Positions 12,455-25,982 of a stretch of DNA of 64,000 nucleotides are shown in pieces. Within the stretch, counting starts at the first letter, position 1. Each line of letters begins with the position of its first letter. Source of the DNA: Dioscorea cayenensis subsp. rotundata (lineage: Eukaryota > Streptophyta > Magnoliopsida > Dioscoreales > Dioscoreaceae); the NCBI RefSeq assembly GCF_009730915.1, contig NC_052488.1, forward strand, positions 20,888,305-20,952,304, read 5' to 3'. The translations under genes were made by a program, and so were the position numbers. The notes below the pieces were generated by a model, which made no database searches, was not told where the DNA came from, and saw nothing but the letters and a program-made list of their open reading frames with translations.

Positions 12455-14100
12455 GGGTTTATTTATTTATTTATTTATTATTTAATGGGAGGTATTTGGC
12501 CATATCACTCATTTAAAGTGTTTGTTTCAATGAGGACGTGAAATCCAACTCAGAAATTTATATTTGTGGTTGTGCTTCATGCTTGTGTACATTTCTAACT
12601 CTTTTTAAATCAGTTGAATGGGAGGCACTTGCAGCAAAGAGATTGGTGTTGTATTAATAATAATAATAATTGAGAATTAAATAGGTAGTTACATGTACTT
12701 GTGATGCAATTGTTTAAATCATTTCTTTTTTAACAATTATGGAGAAGTCACATATCAAAATAAACACAAATTTGTTCAACATTTGTTCTTTTCATTTTTG
12801 CGCGAGTTGAAATTTAATTCGATTTCTCATCTAATTACAAACACCTCATATAAAAAAAATCTAATTCCAATAGATTAAACAGTCGATTGACTCACCAAAA
12901 TTCATTTGATTCAGTGGTTTAGCGACACTAAAAATTAATCTCTCGTGTGATATGTAGAGTGGTAAGAGTTCGAATCATTATTGTAATAATTAATTAATAG
13001 ATAACATTTGTCACTGTAGTTAGTTTCACATTTTGAAAAAAACAGGTTAATATGATTTTCCTTTTCGGGTGTGTGCGTTTGTGAAAGATTGTGTAAACTC
13101 AAGGCTTGATTAGTAATTAAATATTGGATTTTGGATTAAAGTATGTATGCCTGAATCCCTGAAATTAAATTTCGGACAAATTAGCACGTGAACTTCAAAA
13201 ACAGAGGAGAACATACATAGTGCATGGCCACATACAACAGCATAACTTTCGGCTGCTTACCCTTTTGGAATAGCAAAACCAAGAGAACACGGAGACGAAA
13301 CCTACCAACTTGAGTGCCCATGGGGAGTTGATGAACTATTATAGTAGCCTTGAAAACTCTAATGAAACTAACTTACGTGCCCTGTTTTTCATACCAATTA
13401 CCAAACCAAACAAACAAGCAATATATATTTTCATGAAATAAATTAGTATTTCATTATTTTTCCAAATCAAAAATGGAGAATTTAAATTTATGACTTGTCT
13501 ATATATTTTTAAAAAAGATAAAGTAAACAAAACAAAAAATGATTTGTATATTCCATAGTCTCATCAAAAAAAATTTTTGAAACCAACTTTGTACAAATGA
13601 GATAAATAAACAAATAAATAATATTAATAAATCTTTGAATATTTTCAGCTTTTATGAATAAATTTTTATATTTTTTTAAAATATATATATATATATATTT
13701 TAAAAACCTGTTTTTTAAAGTTTAGCCATCATATCCATTTATGAAAAAAATTGTTATATCACTTTACTAATTTGAAAGAAGTTTAAATTTGATCAACTCT
13801 TAACCAAAGAGGTAATATTTCATATCAATCACAACTCATAGGTCACAAATTTGAATGGGACGTTTGTCGGCAACACTCCTTCTCATTCAGTTGTCACTTG
13901 ACTCAATAAAATTAGTAAATAAAAAAATTAAATTATTTAATAGCAATAAACAAACTTAAAAATACTAAATAAAATTAATGAACTGAAGAATAATGATCAA
14001 TTGATCATGAACATTAGAAAATTTATACGATTTATAAGAAAATTAATTTTGAAAATATGTTGACTATCATGAAATTTGAATAAAAGTTAAAACAAATGCT
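12340..14100. other. Non-coding region between hydrolase and TTLL12-like genes
   Basis: AT-rich DNA with an (AAT)n run at 12422-12453 and a TA run near 13680-13700. A tRNA-like segment near 12910-13035 contains GAGTTCGAATCATT (B-box-like) and may be a decayed SINE. Nothing protein-like is seen. The first few hundred bases should contain the promoter of the divergent hydrolase gene. Confidence 0.5.
12422..12453 (+). repeat. (AAT)n microsatellite
   Basis: About ten uninterrupted AAT units just upstream of the intact hydrolase gene. Confidence 0.9.
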
Positions 14101-14122
14101 TGTGTGTGTGTGTGCGCGCGCG

Positions 14123-14187
<65 letters not shown>
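14101..14187 (+). repeat. Compound (TG)n-(CG)n-(TG)n-(GA)n microsatellite
   Basis: Alternating TG, then CG, then TG dinucleotides run for about 54 bases and pass directly into about 16 GA units. It ends about 290 bp upstream of the TTLL12-like start codon. The alternating purine-pyrimidine part is of the type that can form Z-DNA. The GA tract is a homopurine run that can act as a GAGA-type element. Confidence 0.92.
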
Positions 14188-14193
<6 letters not shown>

Positions 14194-14475
14194 TCTAATA
14201 ATATAAATAAATAAAAATTTGTAATTGATAATTAATAAAATAAATAAATATATTATTTAGATTGAAAATTATAAAATTAATAAATAATTCACCGGAAACA
14301 TCTCTCCATAATAAATAATAATAATAAAAGAAAAACACTGAAAACATAGTCACAATCTTCATCAGCCGTCCGATGGAATAATCCGTCAGATCTGACCGTC
14401 CAATCTTTCCTAATCTAAAACCCAAAACCCTTCTCTTCCTTCTTTGGCCTCTCATAAACCTCCGTGAAGCCACCA

Positions 14476-17400
14476 ATGGCGCTGACCTCCTCTCCCGCCA
14501 TGCCGCCCGCCTCTCGCATCCAGACCTTTGAGGACTTCGTGAAGGTCCACGCCATGCTCCTAGCCGCTGCCGGCATTCCGTCCTCTCTCCATGAGCGCCT
14601 GTTCCGTAAGCTCTCCTCCGAGACCTTCGACGGTGGTAACTTTTTCTCCGTCGAGGCCTGCGAAGGTGGCCGATGGAGACGGCTTTTATTCACTGCCCAG
14701 TCCTTGGCGAAGGAGTCCGATGTTTTTCTCGTCGACCATGCGTGGACTTTCCGTCTTCCGGACGCTCTCAAGCAGGTTCGAGGTTAGAGTTTCTTCGAAT
14801 GATTCTTTGGTTTTGATTTTAAAGATTGGATTTTGAATGCGTTTCAGCTCAAAGAGGTGCCAGGATTGGTCGAGAGGATGGCGGCGCTGATGTGCGTGGA
14901 TGTGGATTTGGAGTCGGATTCTGAGAAAGAGGGAATTGAATCAGGAGATGGGAAAACGAATGAAGAAAAGGTTAGGGAAATCCTGGAGAGAGAAATGGAG
15001 AAGGTGAAAGAGAGAGGGATAGATGGCGCAGCGTGGCTGGAGCTTGAGGAGCTCGGAATAGATGACGAGATGCTTTGCTCTCTGGATTTATCAAGCAAAT
15101 TCCCGGTGCGTTTTTCTCTATGATAAATAAATCCTTGTTACTTACTTGTATGCCATCAAAGAGAAATTGTTCTGTTTTTTTTAGGCTGGTAGTGATACAT
15201 GGCGTTCCATAAACAAAAGTTAGGAGTGAGTCCAATGAGCAGTGTGAATTACTTCTGTCTAAACATTTTTTTCTTTGATTTATACTATGAATAGTTTACA
15301 ATAAAAAAAATCCTATCGATTATATCTTTTGTTGCCCATTATAGTATTGTGAAGCCTTAAGGTTTTAGTGCTGAGACTTATTTTGTTTTGGCCCCTCGAC
15401 TTGCATGCACCCTCTTACTTTTGCTATATGTTCTTCTGAATGTGTAGTAGGATTTTCCAAACTGATATTTAATTTTTTTAATCAGAATCTGGTTGCACTT
15501 AATCTATGGGGAAACAAGCTCCAGAATGCAGAAACAATTTTGCTGGAAATTGCAAAGTGCAGAAACCTAAAAGCACTCTGGCTGAATGAAAATCCTGTTT
15601 TGAAGAACTTGTAAGTTTTAGTTGCTGGCCTTTGTTCAATTTTAGCATCTTTATGTTTGTCAACTATATGTTGGCTGTTGCAGTGCTGCAACTTCAGTCT
15701 AGGAACAACTTTTTATTGCATTATCTATTTACTAACATATTTTTTTTTCCAGAGGTGATGATTTCGGACTAGCCATCTTCAATTGTAATCCAGGTTTGGA
15801 AATTTTAAACTCACAATTCACTGGAAATGCTGGGGAGTGGGCTTTGGGTTTCTGCAGTGGTATGTTTTGCATGGAAAATCCTTTCTGTTCTCATGCTGTA
15901 ATTAATCCATTGGAGAGCATTACTGTACTTGATCTATCAAATAGATGTATCCGCAAACTTCCTGAGGTGAGTAGTGGCCTGAGTTCCTTCTCTTGACAAT
16001 CTATTATCAATGTTTATTGCTTTTATTGATTGAGTTGGTGATTAATGAATGTGGGATATGCTTCATCTAGTGTGTATCTTATTCTCCCTTTAAGATTTTT
16101 TAGTCCACTAACTCTACCTTTGTTTTTCATTGGTCTCTAACTTTGAGTTCTTCTGAAACTTAAATAGTTTCTAGAGTTTCTGAGGAGGAATTAATTTGTG
16201 TAAGTGATTTTGCAATAACCTTTTGTGCTCAAATTTGCTCAGGCATTTTCTCCAGCTGCAATGCCACGCCTTTCTCAGCTCAATCTTCGAAGTAATGACT
16301 TGGACCAGCATTCTGCTGGGAACCTGTTGGAAGTTCTGAGTGGATTTTCTAGTTTGCAAACTCTGGAGGTATTTTAATTAGAATTCACTTGCAAAAAGTG
16401 CATTCATGGACATAAAACATATCTGCTTTTTATGCAGGTAGATATTCCTGGTCCTCTTGGAAATAGTGCCATAGCAATTATCGAATCTCTTCCTAGTCTA
16501 TCCTTATTGAATGGTGTCAGTGCATCAAGTATATTAGGAGGTGGTAAACATATGATTGATTCAATGCTCCCACCTCGTCTTCCAGAATGGGCAGTTACTG
16601 ATTCTCTAGCTGATCGTGTTGTTGGTGCAATGTGGTTATATGTAATGACCTATAGACTGGCAGATGAAGAAAAGATTGATGAAACCTCTGTATGGTATGA
16701 AGATAAAATTTTAATCTATATTAATTTTGGGCATTTACATTTGTCTATCAAATGCATTCATAAATAAAACTTGCTGCTTTGTTTGTCCCTCTATCTCTTT
16801 CACATCCAGAGGTGGAATGCTAATGAATGGCGCAGAATTTTTCTATTGAACAACATCTTCATGGACTTGGCTGCATATACTCGATGCCTGTTTTTGCATG
16901 GAATTAGGATTTAGATATGCTTGCATTTTGTGATATAAATTTTATTGCAGGTATGTGATGGATGAGCTGGGCTCAGCTTTGCGACATAGTGATGTGGCAA
17001 ATTTCAGAATAGCTCCTTTTCTGTTCATGCCAGAGGGCAACCTGACATCAGCTGTAAGGTGTTCCTTTTCTTCCATTCCTTGGTTTTCTTGCTGTGTTTT
17101 AGCAAATCTGACAGTTTCATATGTTTTGTTTTTCTGCTTTTACACTTCTTTTTATGATCAAGCATTATTCTGGCTTGTTTTGCACACTACTCATTGATCA
17201 GCCTGAAACTTCTTGGGCTTTTGATTCTGTGAATGCTTGATCTTTGGATTGGCGGATTCTTTTTTATATTCCGCAATTTCATTTCAGACTGATTGACACG
17301 GGAGCTCCTATAGGTGTGTTGGTTGTCAGGGCTACTCTCGGATGAATTTTCAACGTTCCTATGGTCTTCTTGGCCTTGATCACTGGATCATGTGCTTAGC

Positions 17401-20400
17401 TAGTATGAAGATTGTTATTCAATTAGAATGACGGCAACAAAGACATAAAAATGTTTTTGAATTGGCTTACAACAACTGGAAGAAGTTGGGTCCTTGTTTT
17501 GTGTCCAAGACAACTTTCAGTAGGGCAGGCTTGTTATTGCACTCAGTGGAGAGTAAGGTTGGAAGGCTACAGAAATAGTACTTATCAAAATAGGAACCGA
17601 TTTATTAAATCCTTCAAGACTATGAAAGGGTCTAAACGTTAGGGCACATGGAGAAAAATTGCGAGAAACAGAACTTATTGAAAATATCAGCAGACTAGAT
17701 CTTTGTTGAATCTCAGATGCTGAAATCAGTCTTAGAATGTCTAATCTGCTAGATTGTTTAACTAAGCCGTCTCTCCTAATTCAAAATTGCAAACTGTTAT
17801 ATGCTACATGAAGTAATGATTGTTATTCTTAGTTTTACTTCTGTAAAAAGGCATAGATATATATACATAAAAAAAATTGGTCTAATTAGAAATTATTATT
17901 TTGAGAAAATTGTTTGTTTCTCTGTACTATTCTTATTTCACATGTTCTTTATCCCTTGTTTATTAGACTTTGGAAGACTCACAATTAATTTAACACAGAA
18001 TTGAAATACTTTCAGCTTTTCAGTATTATGGCCAACTCAGGATGTTCAAAATGGGGATGAATGCACCCGTGATTTCTTATTTGGCATTGGAGAGGATAAG
18101 CAGCGGTCTGCTAGGCTTACAGCTTGGTTTCATACACCAGAGAATTATTTTATTCAGGTGACTGCTTATCAATCCTTTTTTTCCCCCAATATTCATCAAT
18201 TTGCTTTCTTTGAGAGTTTATGATTATCTATAGGAATTCAAGAAGTACCACCAACTGCTCCAATCAAAATGTCCTGAGCCTTATAATTTGTCATCCTTCA
18301 TCACTAAAAGCATATTCCCCAGCAATGCGCTTCCATTACGGGTTTACACAGATATCCCACAAATAGAAGAATTTTTGAAACGTCCTGAGTTTGTCCTTAG
18401 TAAGTACCTTTGTATTTTGGTGCTTATCCCTTTAATTTGCAGATTCTTTATTTTTATGCTTACTGTGGTCCACTTCTTTGAGAAATTAGCTAGTAGCTGA
18501 TTTTGTGTCATGCAAAACTGCTTTGGTGACTAAGAGAGCTAATTTGATGAATGTCACTCTGTATAATTTATTTTACATAGGACATGCCTTTTGACACAGA
18601 AGTTCTCCAATACTACAGTCTTTGTAGGTGGAGTGAGAATGGTGGTGGTTCATATTTGTGGATGTTTATATTTACTTTTAAATATCTTGTTGCAAGTATG
18701 TGAATTCTTATTCTAGGAAATATTTAAGACCTTGATCATAGTATGCTTGAAATATATTATGATTTCCTGCATGCATATGTTGCGAACATTGGTTTGTTTA
18801 TATGGTTGCCAATGGGAGTTCTAAGTTCAAATTGCTAAGTGGTTTATTTCTAAATATTCCCACTTGAGTTATGCACTTTGTGCATTGGTTCATGCCTCAT
18901 AGGTCTTAAACATGTTAATGCTTGTTTACTATGACAAGCTTGGGTGATTCACATCATGCATGGTTTTCCTGGTAATGCTGAAGCTATGATATCTTTAGTA
19001 AGCTCACCTTGTTTGGGTGAACAATATATACCTTGTACTTGTGGAGACTTAGTTGCTTAGTTATTTTTCCTTTTAATAACTGTTAAAAAATCCCATTTGT
19101 CACCTATTTTATGATTCTCTTCACATGTGAGAGATCCAGTGGATTCAACATGCGATAGTATTTGATTGACCCCATCATTTTCAAATTTGAATGGCTTTAT
19201 CAGGATGTTGCTGTATCAGATAATATATGTTCATGGTATTGTGTTGTGAATTATTTACTTAATATAACTTCCCATGTTAAAAAAATGGATGCTATATTTA
19301 AGTTTCTATAATTTTAGTTTCATTTCAACTTATGCAGCAAATGATCCAAAGAACGCTGATATCATTTGGACCAGTCTTCAAGTTGATAATGAAGTGAAGA
19401 ATGCACTCGGGCTAACAGATTGTCAATATGTGAATCAATTCCCATTTGAAGCTTGTCTTGTCATGAAACATCATTTAGCTGAAACAATTCACAAGGTTAG
19501 CAAGCTGTATCTTGTTCTGAACTTCTAGAAGCTTGTTATGCCTCTTCACCCAGATTTCTCTTATCTGCCCAGATTTCCCTTATCCGTTGTGGGGAAAAAA
19601 ATTACAATTCTAGTATCTAGGCCATAATTTCTTATATGGTAACCCTCATCAATATTCTTCCATTGCCATCTGATAAAAGATCCGACTGTTTTTCCATATG
19701 TCATTTTCTTATAAGTATTATGTTGTGGTTTGGAAGGACTTGATTGTGAAAATTGAGCTTAAGAAGTTAAAAACGATGATATTGGATGCGTGCGAGATTC
19801 AAAGATGATCTGTTGTGGAAATTTAATATGACACGGATGTTATCTTTGAGAATTTATTGAAGTGTGACAACAATAGTGATAATTGAACTAGTACATGGTG
19901 TTGTCATTTTGTTATTAATTTGTCAGGGACTTGGAAGGACTGCGAAATTTTTTAGAAAAATTGAATTGTATTATTATGATCAATTGAATCAAGAGATGGT
20001 TTAGTCACAATTTTTCCTTTTTGAACTTAGCTGTTGATAAGTTCTGATTTTCATGATGATCCTTAAAGCATTCATAATGAAAACAACAATTTTTAAGTAT
20101 GTGGAATCCTTAACCTGTCAAAGATAGTGCATTTTTAATACTGGAGCATATTAAGGGAAGAAAGGTGATGGCATGAATTATTTTCTGTTTTACAAGGCAT
20201 TAGGCTGTATGACATTGGATTTGGCACATTGCCATGCAATAAAGGAGTCTTTTGTCTTATCATTTTTTGTTATCACTAGCATCTGCCATTACTCCTTCCT
20301 TTCTGTCTTGACAGGCAAGGGGTTCTCCTGAGTGGCTCCAACCTACTTATAACCTAGAATCTCAACTGTCTCAACTCATTGGAGATTTTTGTAAACGACA

Positions 20401-21713
20401 TAGAGAGCGCCGAGATAACCTATGGATCTTAAAGCCATGGAATATGGCTCGAACAATTGATACAACAGTCACTGGTGACATATCAGCCATCATCCGACTT
20501 ATGGAAACTGGGCCAAAAATTTGCCAGAAGTACATTGAGCGCCCAGCGTTATTCAGAGGGAAGAAGTTTGACCTTCGCTACATTGTACTTGTCCGCAGCA
20601 TGAGCCCTGTGGAGGTTTTCCTTGCTGACGTTTTCTGGGTATATTTTCCACCATCCCATTCGGTCTTTTAAGTAAATTATCTCTCAACTGATTTTGCTGG
20701 CGTTCTGTTTTAAAAGACATTGTAGATCAGAGTCTTGATTCATTCATTACCTTGTGTAGGTTAGATTAGCAAATAATCCATACACTCTGGAAAGAAGCAG
20801 CCTTTTTGAGTATGAAACTCATTTCACCGTGATGGTAAGTGCACTACTTGTATAAGGGCTTTTAGTAATGCACATTAATCTTAATCATTTTTAGCACCTC
20901 ATGCTCTAAAATATTATATTTTGGTTTGCAGAACTATATTGGCCGATTAAATCACATGAACACAGCTGAGTTTGTGAGGGAGTTTGAAGTGGAGCATCAA
21001 GGTTATATATCCATCAAGTACTCTCGTTCTTGTTCTTCTTGATTGATTCATTTATTACAATGTCTTTCATTCTGCAGTAAAATGGCTGGACATCCATGAA
21101 AGAATCAAGAATATGATCCGATCTGTATTTGATTCAGCAGCAACGGTGCATCCTGAGATGCATAATCCAAATTCAAGGGCCATGTATGGGGTAGATGTTA
21201 TGCTTGACTCCTCATTTATGCCAAAGCTATTGGAGGTAATATACATCATCTATTTATATTCTTTCTGCCAGATTTACCGTGAAATGTTACCTTCCTAGTT
21301 CCTAATGTGTTTTTGTAACCCTGAACATTGTTTTTTCTTTTTTCGCTCTTTTATCTGGGAATTAGACTACCGAATGAGTGTGGATGAAAATGTGACCAAT
21401 AATCTGAATGAATGTGAAATTGCTTAATACCTGTATTTTTTCAATTAATATGATCAGTACTTGATCATTTAAGCACTGGATTATATCAGTATTCCATTAA
21501 AAGACTTGTGTTATTTTAAACTGCATTTTGACAACCATTTGGTAATGTAACTTCCTGCAGGTGACATATTGCCCTGATTGTCATAGAGCTTGCAAATATG
21601 ATATGGAGTCTGTTGTAGGGAACAAAGATGGTGTCATCAAAGCTCGAGATTTCTTCAATACCGTGTTCGGTTGTCTCTTCCTCAATGAGTCTGTGCATGT
21701 ATCACCATTGTAG
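14476..21713 (+). CDS. TTLL12: Tubulin--tyrosine ligase-like protein 12 (TTLL12) homologue
   Basis: Fifteen exons, all in phase: 14476-14775, 14848-15105, 15486-15610, 15753-15966, 16243-16368, 16438-16694, 16951-17058, 18016-18157, 18234-18399, 19338-19495, 20315-20638, 20760-20834, 20932-21001, 21078-21235 and 21561-21713. They encode about 877 residues, the usual TTLL12 length. The N-terminal half has leucine-rich segments (for example LVALNLWGNKL and VLDLSNRCIRKLP). The C-terminal half is the TTL ATP-grasp-like domain, with LWILKPWNMARTIDTTVTGD around Lys658, KYIERPALFRGKKFDLRYIV, and MYGVDVMLDSSFMPKLLE near residues 805-827. Plants keep TTLL12 as their main TTL-family member. The animal protein affects tubulin detyrosination and innate signalling, and catalytic activity is debated. 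The start is the first ATG in frame after GTGAAGCCACCA. The largest intron is 957 bp (17059-18015). Confidence 0.9.
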
Positions 21714-22057
21714 CTCCATGATGCCAACAGAAAAGTCCTCTGCAAAAACAAACTGGACTTGTTTAAAAATATGTTTCCGTATTTTTGAGTTGATGATAAG
21801 TTTGTACCAGTGTAGTGTGGACCTTAATTTTCAGTTGTATTGGTATAAAAACAGCAGGTTTTTTGGGAATTTTGATTATTGTCATTAAAATGTAACAAAT
21901 TTATGCATTTGAGTGCTGTATTTTCTTCCTCGAATCACAGTAGGAAAATTGTGTTTTGTTGTAAGTGCAGAAGCAATTGTTGAGGTATGATTATTATTAT
22001 TGGAAAAGCAGACTTAAAACTTTATTTAAAAATTATTAAAAAAAAATTAAGCGTGAA
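21714..22057. other. 3' flank of the TTLL12-like gene
   Basis: Probable 3' untranslated region and terminator-proximal DNA of the TTLL12-like gene, running up to the tRNA gene on the other strand. No further gene is visible. Confidence 0.6.
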
Positions 22058-22139
22058 CGTCGCCTGAGAGATTCGAACTCTCGCGGGGAAACCCCATGTA
22101 CTTAGCAGGCACACGCCTTAACCACTCGGCCAAAGCGAC
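22058..22139 (-). tRNA. tRNA-Ser(GCT)
   Basis: 82-nt class II tRNA on the minus strand. It has a 7-bp acceptor stem (GTCGCTT paired with AGGCGAC), an A box TGGCCGAGTGG, anticodon GCT (plus-strand 22104-22106) in the loop CTGCTAA, a long variable arm, and the T loop AGTTCGAATCT. No CCA is encoded, as expected for a nuclear gene. A run of T residues (plus-strand A run at 22041-22047) follows on the minus strand as a Pol III terminator. No intron is seen. It reads AGC/AGT codons. Confidence 0.95.
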
Positions 22140-22361
22140 GGAGTTGTAACGGTTTCTGGAAAAATGATATTAACTATAAATTTATGCAAAACTTACACAT
22201 TTTAATTTGAATAAAATTTTATGGTAAAACCTTTTATCAACCCAGTTAACAGGGAGGTAAATGTCATCGTTTAAATAATGTCAAATTTTCATCTATTGAC
22301 TATGATTGCATAAATAATTGGCAGCTGTTTTTTTTTTACAAAAACAATGAGCACAGCTTTA

Positions 22362-23361
22362 NNNNNNNNNNNNNNNNNNNNNNNNNNNNNNNNNNNNNNN
22401 NNNNNNNNNNNNNNNNNNNNNNNNNNNNNNNNNNNNNNNNNNNNNNNNNNNNNNNNNNNNNNNNNNNNNNNNNNNNNNNNNNNNNNNNNNNNNNNNNNNN
22501 NNNNNNNNNNNNNNNNNNNNNNNNNNNNNNNNNNNNNNNNNNNNNNNNNNNNNNNNNNNNNNNNNNNNNNNNNNNNNNNNNNNNNNNNNNNNNNNNNNNN
22601 NNNNNNNNNNNNNNNNNNNNNNNNNNNNNNNNNNNNNNNNNNNNNNNNNNNNNNNNNNNNNNNNNNNNNNNNNNNNNNNNNNNNNNNNNNNNNNNNNNNN
22701 NNNNNNNNNNNNNNNNNNNNNNNNNNNNNNNNNNNNNNNNNNNNNNNNNNNNNNNNNNNNNNNNNNNNNNNNNNNNNNNNNNNNNNNNNNNNNNNNNNNN
22801 NNNNNNNNNNNNNNNNNNNNNNNNNNNNNNNNNNNNNNNNNNNNNNNNNNNNNNNNNNNNNNNNNNNNNNNNNNNNNNNNNNNNNNNNNNNNNNNNNNNN
22901 NNNNNNNNNNNNNNNNNNNNNNNNNNNNNNNNNNNNNNNNNNNNNNNNNNNNNNNNNNNNNNNNNNNNNNNNNNNNNNNNNNNNNNNNNNNNNNNNNNNN
23001 NNNNNNNNNNNNNNNNNNNNNNNNNNNNNNNNNNNNNNNNNNNNNNNNNNNNNNNNNNNNNNNNNNNNNNNNNNNNNNNNNNNNNNNNNNNNNNNNNNNN
23101 NNNNNNNNNNNNNNNNNNNNNNNNNNNNNNNNNNNNNNNNNNNNNNNNNNNNNNNNNNNNNNNNNNNNNNNNNNNNNNNNNNNNNNNNNNNNNNNNNNNN
23201 NNNNNNNNNNNNNNNNNNNNNNNNNNNNNNNNNNNNNNNNNNNNNNNNNNNNNNNNNNNNNNNNNNNNNNNNNNNNNNNNNNNNNNNNNNNNNNNNNNNN
23301 NNNNNNNNNNNNNNNNNNNNNNNNNNNNNNNNNNNNNNNNNNNNNNNNNNNNNNNNNNNNN
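22362..23361. other. Assembly gap of 1000 N
   Basis: Exactly 1000 N, the usual length for a scaffold join of unknown size. Open frames of X residues across it are artefacts. Flanking DNA is AT-rich and non-coding. Confidence 0.99.
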
Positions 23362-25659
23362 AAAGTGCTACGCATTGCTATATTTGAACAAAGACGACAA
23401 GGTCATTTTCTATAAATATAAAGTATAAATAGTAGAATTAGATTCTGGATATATAGTGTATGAATAATATAGGAAATAGTACTACTAGGAGAGAAATTTG
23501 TACCCATTATCTCAATTTTTATATTTTGGTATCATACCATCAGACTATCCGAGCGGTTAAACATTTAATAGATTTTTAAAAATTAATACATAGATTCTAA
23601 ATGAAGTAAATAAAAACAGAACGGAAGGAATATTATGGATTTTGGACAAACATAGGGGGTAGTGGCTGGACTAAATTTGTAGTGTTTGAAATGTAAAAAC
23701 GAAAGAAAGGAAAAGAAAACGCGGAAGAAGGACGAGATGGAGGGAGTTGTTGAATAAATACAATAATAATAATAATAAAAATAAGCGTGTGGACTTTTAT
23801 AGGGCGGGAAATGTATGAACGCATTGAAATTGTGGCAAAGTTGATGATGATATAATTGACGTTGATGCTGGGACTTCCACTGCTCCAGCAGCTGACTCTT
23901 TTGTTCTCTCACTATGCACATTATTTTGATTCATTTCACTACATCCCCCTTCTTTTTATTTTTGTATTTTTATCTAATAAACTAAAAATTAAATATATAT
24001 ATCAGATATTAATTAATTTATTTTTTATAAGGGTTGGAACTGATGTTTCCTCCCGTCTTGTTATTATCTGTTAATTTTATTTCAATTTATATTAATCTAT
24101 ACTATATGATAAATACCTCATTTAAAATTTTAATTGTAATTAATATAAATGTGGAGTCTACTCTACAAACTTACTAAAGTAACTTGTCTCATCTTGCTTA
24201 AGTTTTGATCCTGAGGACTATTTTGAAATAAGAACTTTTACGTAAATACTATAGTATTGTTTATTTGTACTTTTCTTTAACATGTGTTTTTATATACAAA
24301 AATTCAAATTTAAACCATCTATTTTAAGAAAATCCAACCTATTACTTAAAACCAACCTCCGTCATTATAAAATAATACTGTATTTAAAACTATATATATA
24401 TATACAAGTATATACATGTGACTCAAATGTGTGGAAAAGACTCATTAAAAATGTGTTTTATGGATTATCTTTAATGTGTTAAATATTTGAAATTGAATTG
24501 TCTCACTTCTATAAAACTCGAATATACATTATTTTATTAAAGATCAATAAAGAAACATCTTATTTTTGAAGATTTTTGTAGGAAACAAATTAATAAAATT
24601 TGATTTACTTTTTGACTAATATACAACGGTATACTTTAGACTTTGAAAATGCTTTTTGCTTTTGTCTCTCTCCGGCCTCTTTTAAAATAAATTAAATTGT
24701 TTTACTTAGACCTAGAAAACCCTGCTACAAACAACCCCTGAGTCAAGAGTGACCAACGCTTTTATCCATAAAAATAAATAATAATAATAATAATAATAAT
24801 CAAATAAAAAATAACAACGTGACATAAGGTTTTAGTAATTTAGTTATTGTGAAAATTGTATTCCAAATTTCTTTAATATTAAATATTTTATCAATATAAA
24901 GAATATATATATATATATATATATTAAATAATATTGAGCTTACCGTGTGTAAAAAGTAAAAACTCATTTTTGGTCAATTTAAATTAAACTAAGCATTGAT
25001 TTAAATAAAATATTAAAAAATATAAATATTTTAAATTCAATAATCAGAGTTATTTAAAAAATAATAATTTTTTAATGATCGATCATATGGGTGCTGTGAA
25101 CATGGCCTATAACATGATTTATGAGCCAATACATGATCAATTAACTAAGTTTCTTTTAATTTGTTTTATCTTTTGCTTTTATTGTGTACTTTATTGTTGG
25201 CCACTTTCCATTCTTTTATCAATATATTATATGCGACTTGAGCCCTTTTTATTTTATTCATTTTTTAACAAATGATGCACATGTTTTTGCTAGAGAAGTT
25301 TTAAACTGGAATATTTATGAGATTAGACAATGGTTGTTGAAAGTAGTAAATGCATCTTATCATGATAATAATAATAATTTATTTATTTAATAAAGACTAT
25401 GAAAAAAAGAGGGGAACATTAAGGCCTTTTTAAGAGAAAACAATGGTGAGAATTAAAGGAAGATGTTTCTAGACAAAAATAACGAGGATGTGCATTAAAA
25501 CATGTGAAAATAACTTTATCTTTATTCTCTCTCGGAAAGACGAAATAATTCATACTATTATTCTCCAATATGTTAAGATAATCCAAAATGAAAGGTGTTT
25601 AATTGCTCATTTACAAATCACAAGCAAAAACCCAATCACTAAATTCTAAAAATCAAAAT

Positions 25660-25930
25660 AACTACTTATCACAAATTCATGTTGCTTTATATGTTATTTT
25701 TTAATATCTAAAAGTATTTATTATTATTTTTTTAAATTATCTTTAACATTCTATTTAATTTTTTTTTAAATTTAATATTAAAGAGAAATGTGAATATATA
25801 AATTAGTGATAATTTTAAAAATATAGTTAATTTTTTTTATAAAATTTTGTAAAATAATTAAATTTTTAAGTATATGAAATTCGGTTAATCACAACATATA
25901 AAAAAAAAATAAAAAGATTAATAAAGTTCC

Positions 25931-25935
<5 letters not shown>
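25660..25935 (-). mobile_element. Stowaway-like MITE, degenerate copy C
   Basis: The reverse complement aligns by eye with 28097-28323. Shared blocks include a GTGATTAACC / ATGATTAACC stretch, ATTATTTTACAAAATTTTAT, CTAATTTATA and AATAATAATAAATACTTTT. The outer terminal repeats are diverged, so the boundaries are approximate. Confidence 0.55.

Positions 25936-25937
<2 letters not shown>

Positions 25938-25982
<45 letters not shown>
25938..25982 (+). repeat. (AAT)n microsatellite
   Basis: About 14 uninterrupted AAT units directly beside MITE copy C. Confidence 0.92.

Noticed and set aside
22347-23387. Long open frames across the gap on both strands
   Set aside because: They consist almost only of X from the run of N.
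23535-23570. tRNA-like string GACTATCCGAGCGGTTAA
   Set aside because: Only an A-box-like motif; no acceptor stem, anticodon arm or T loop can be folded.
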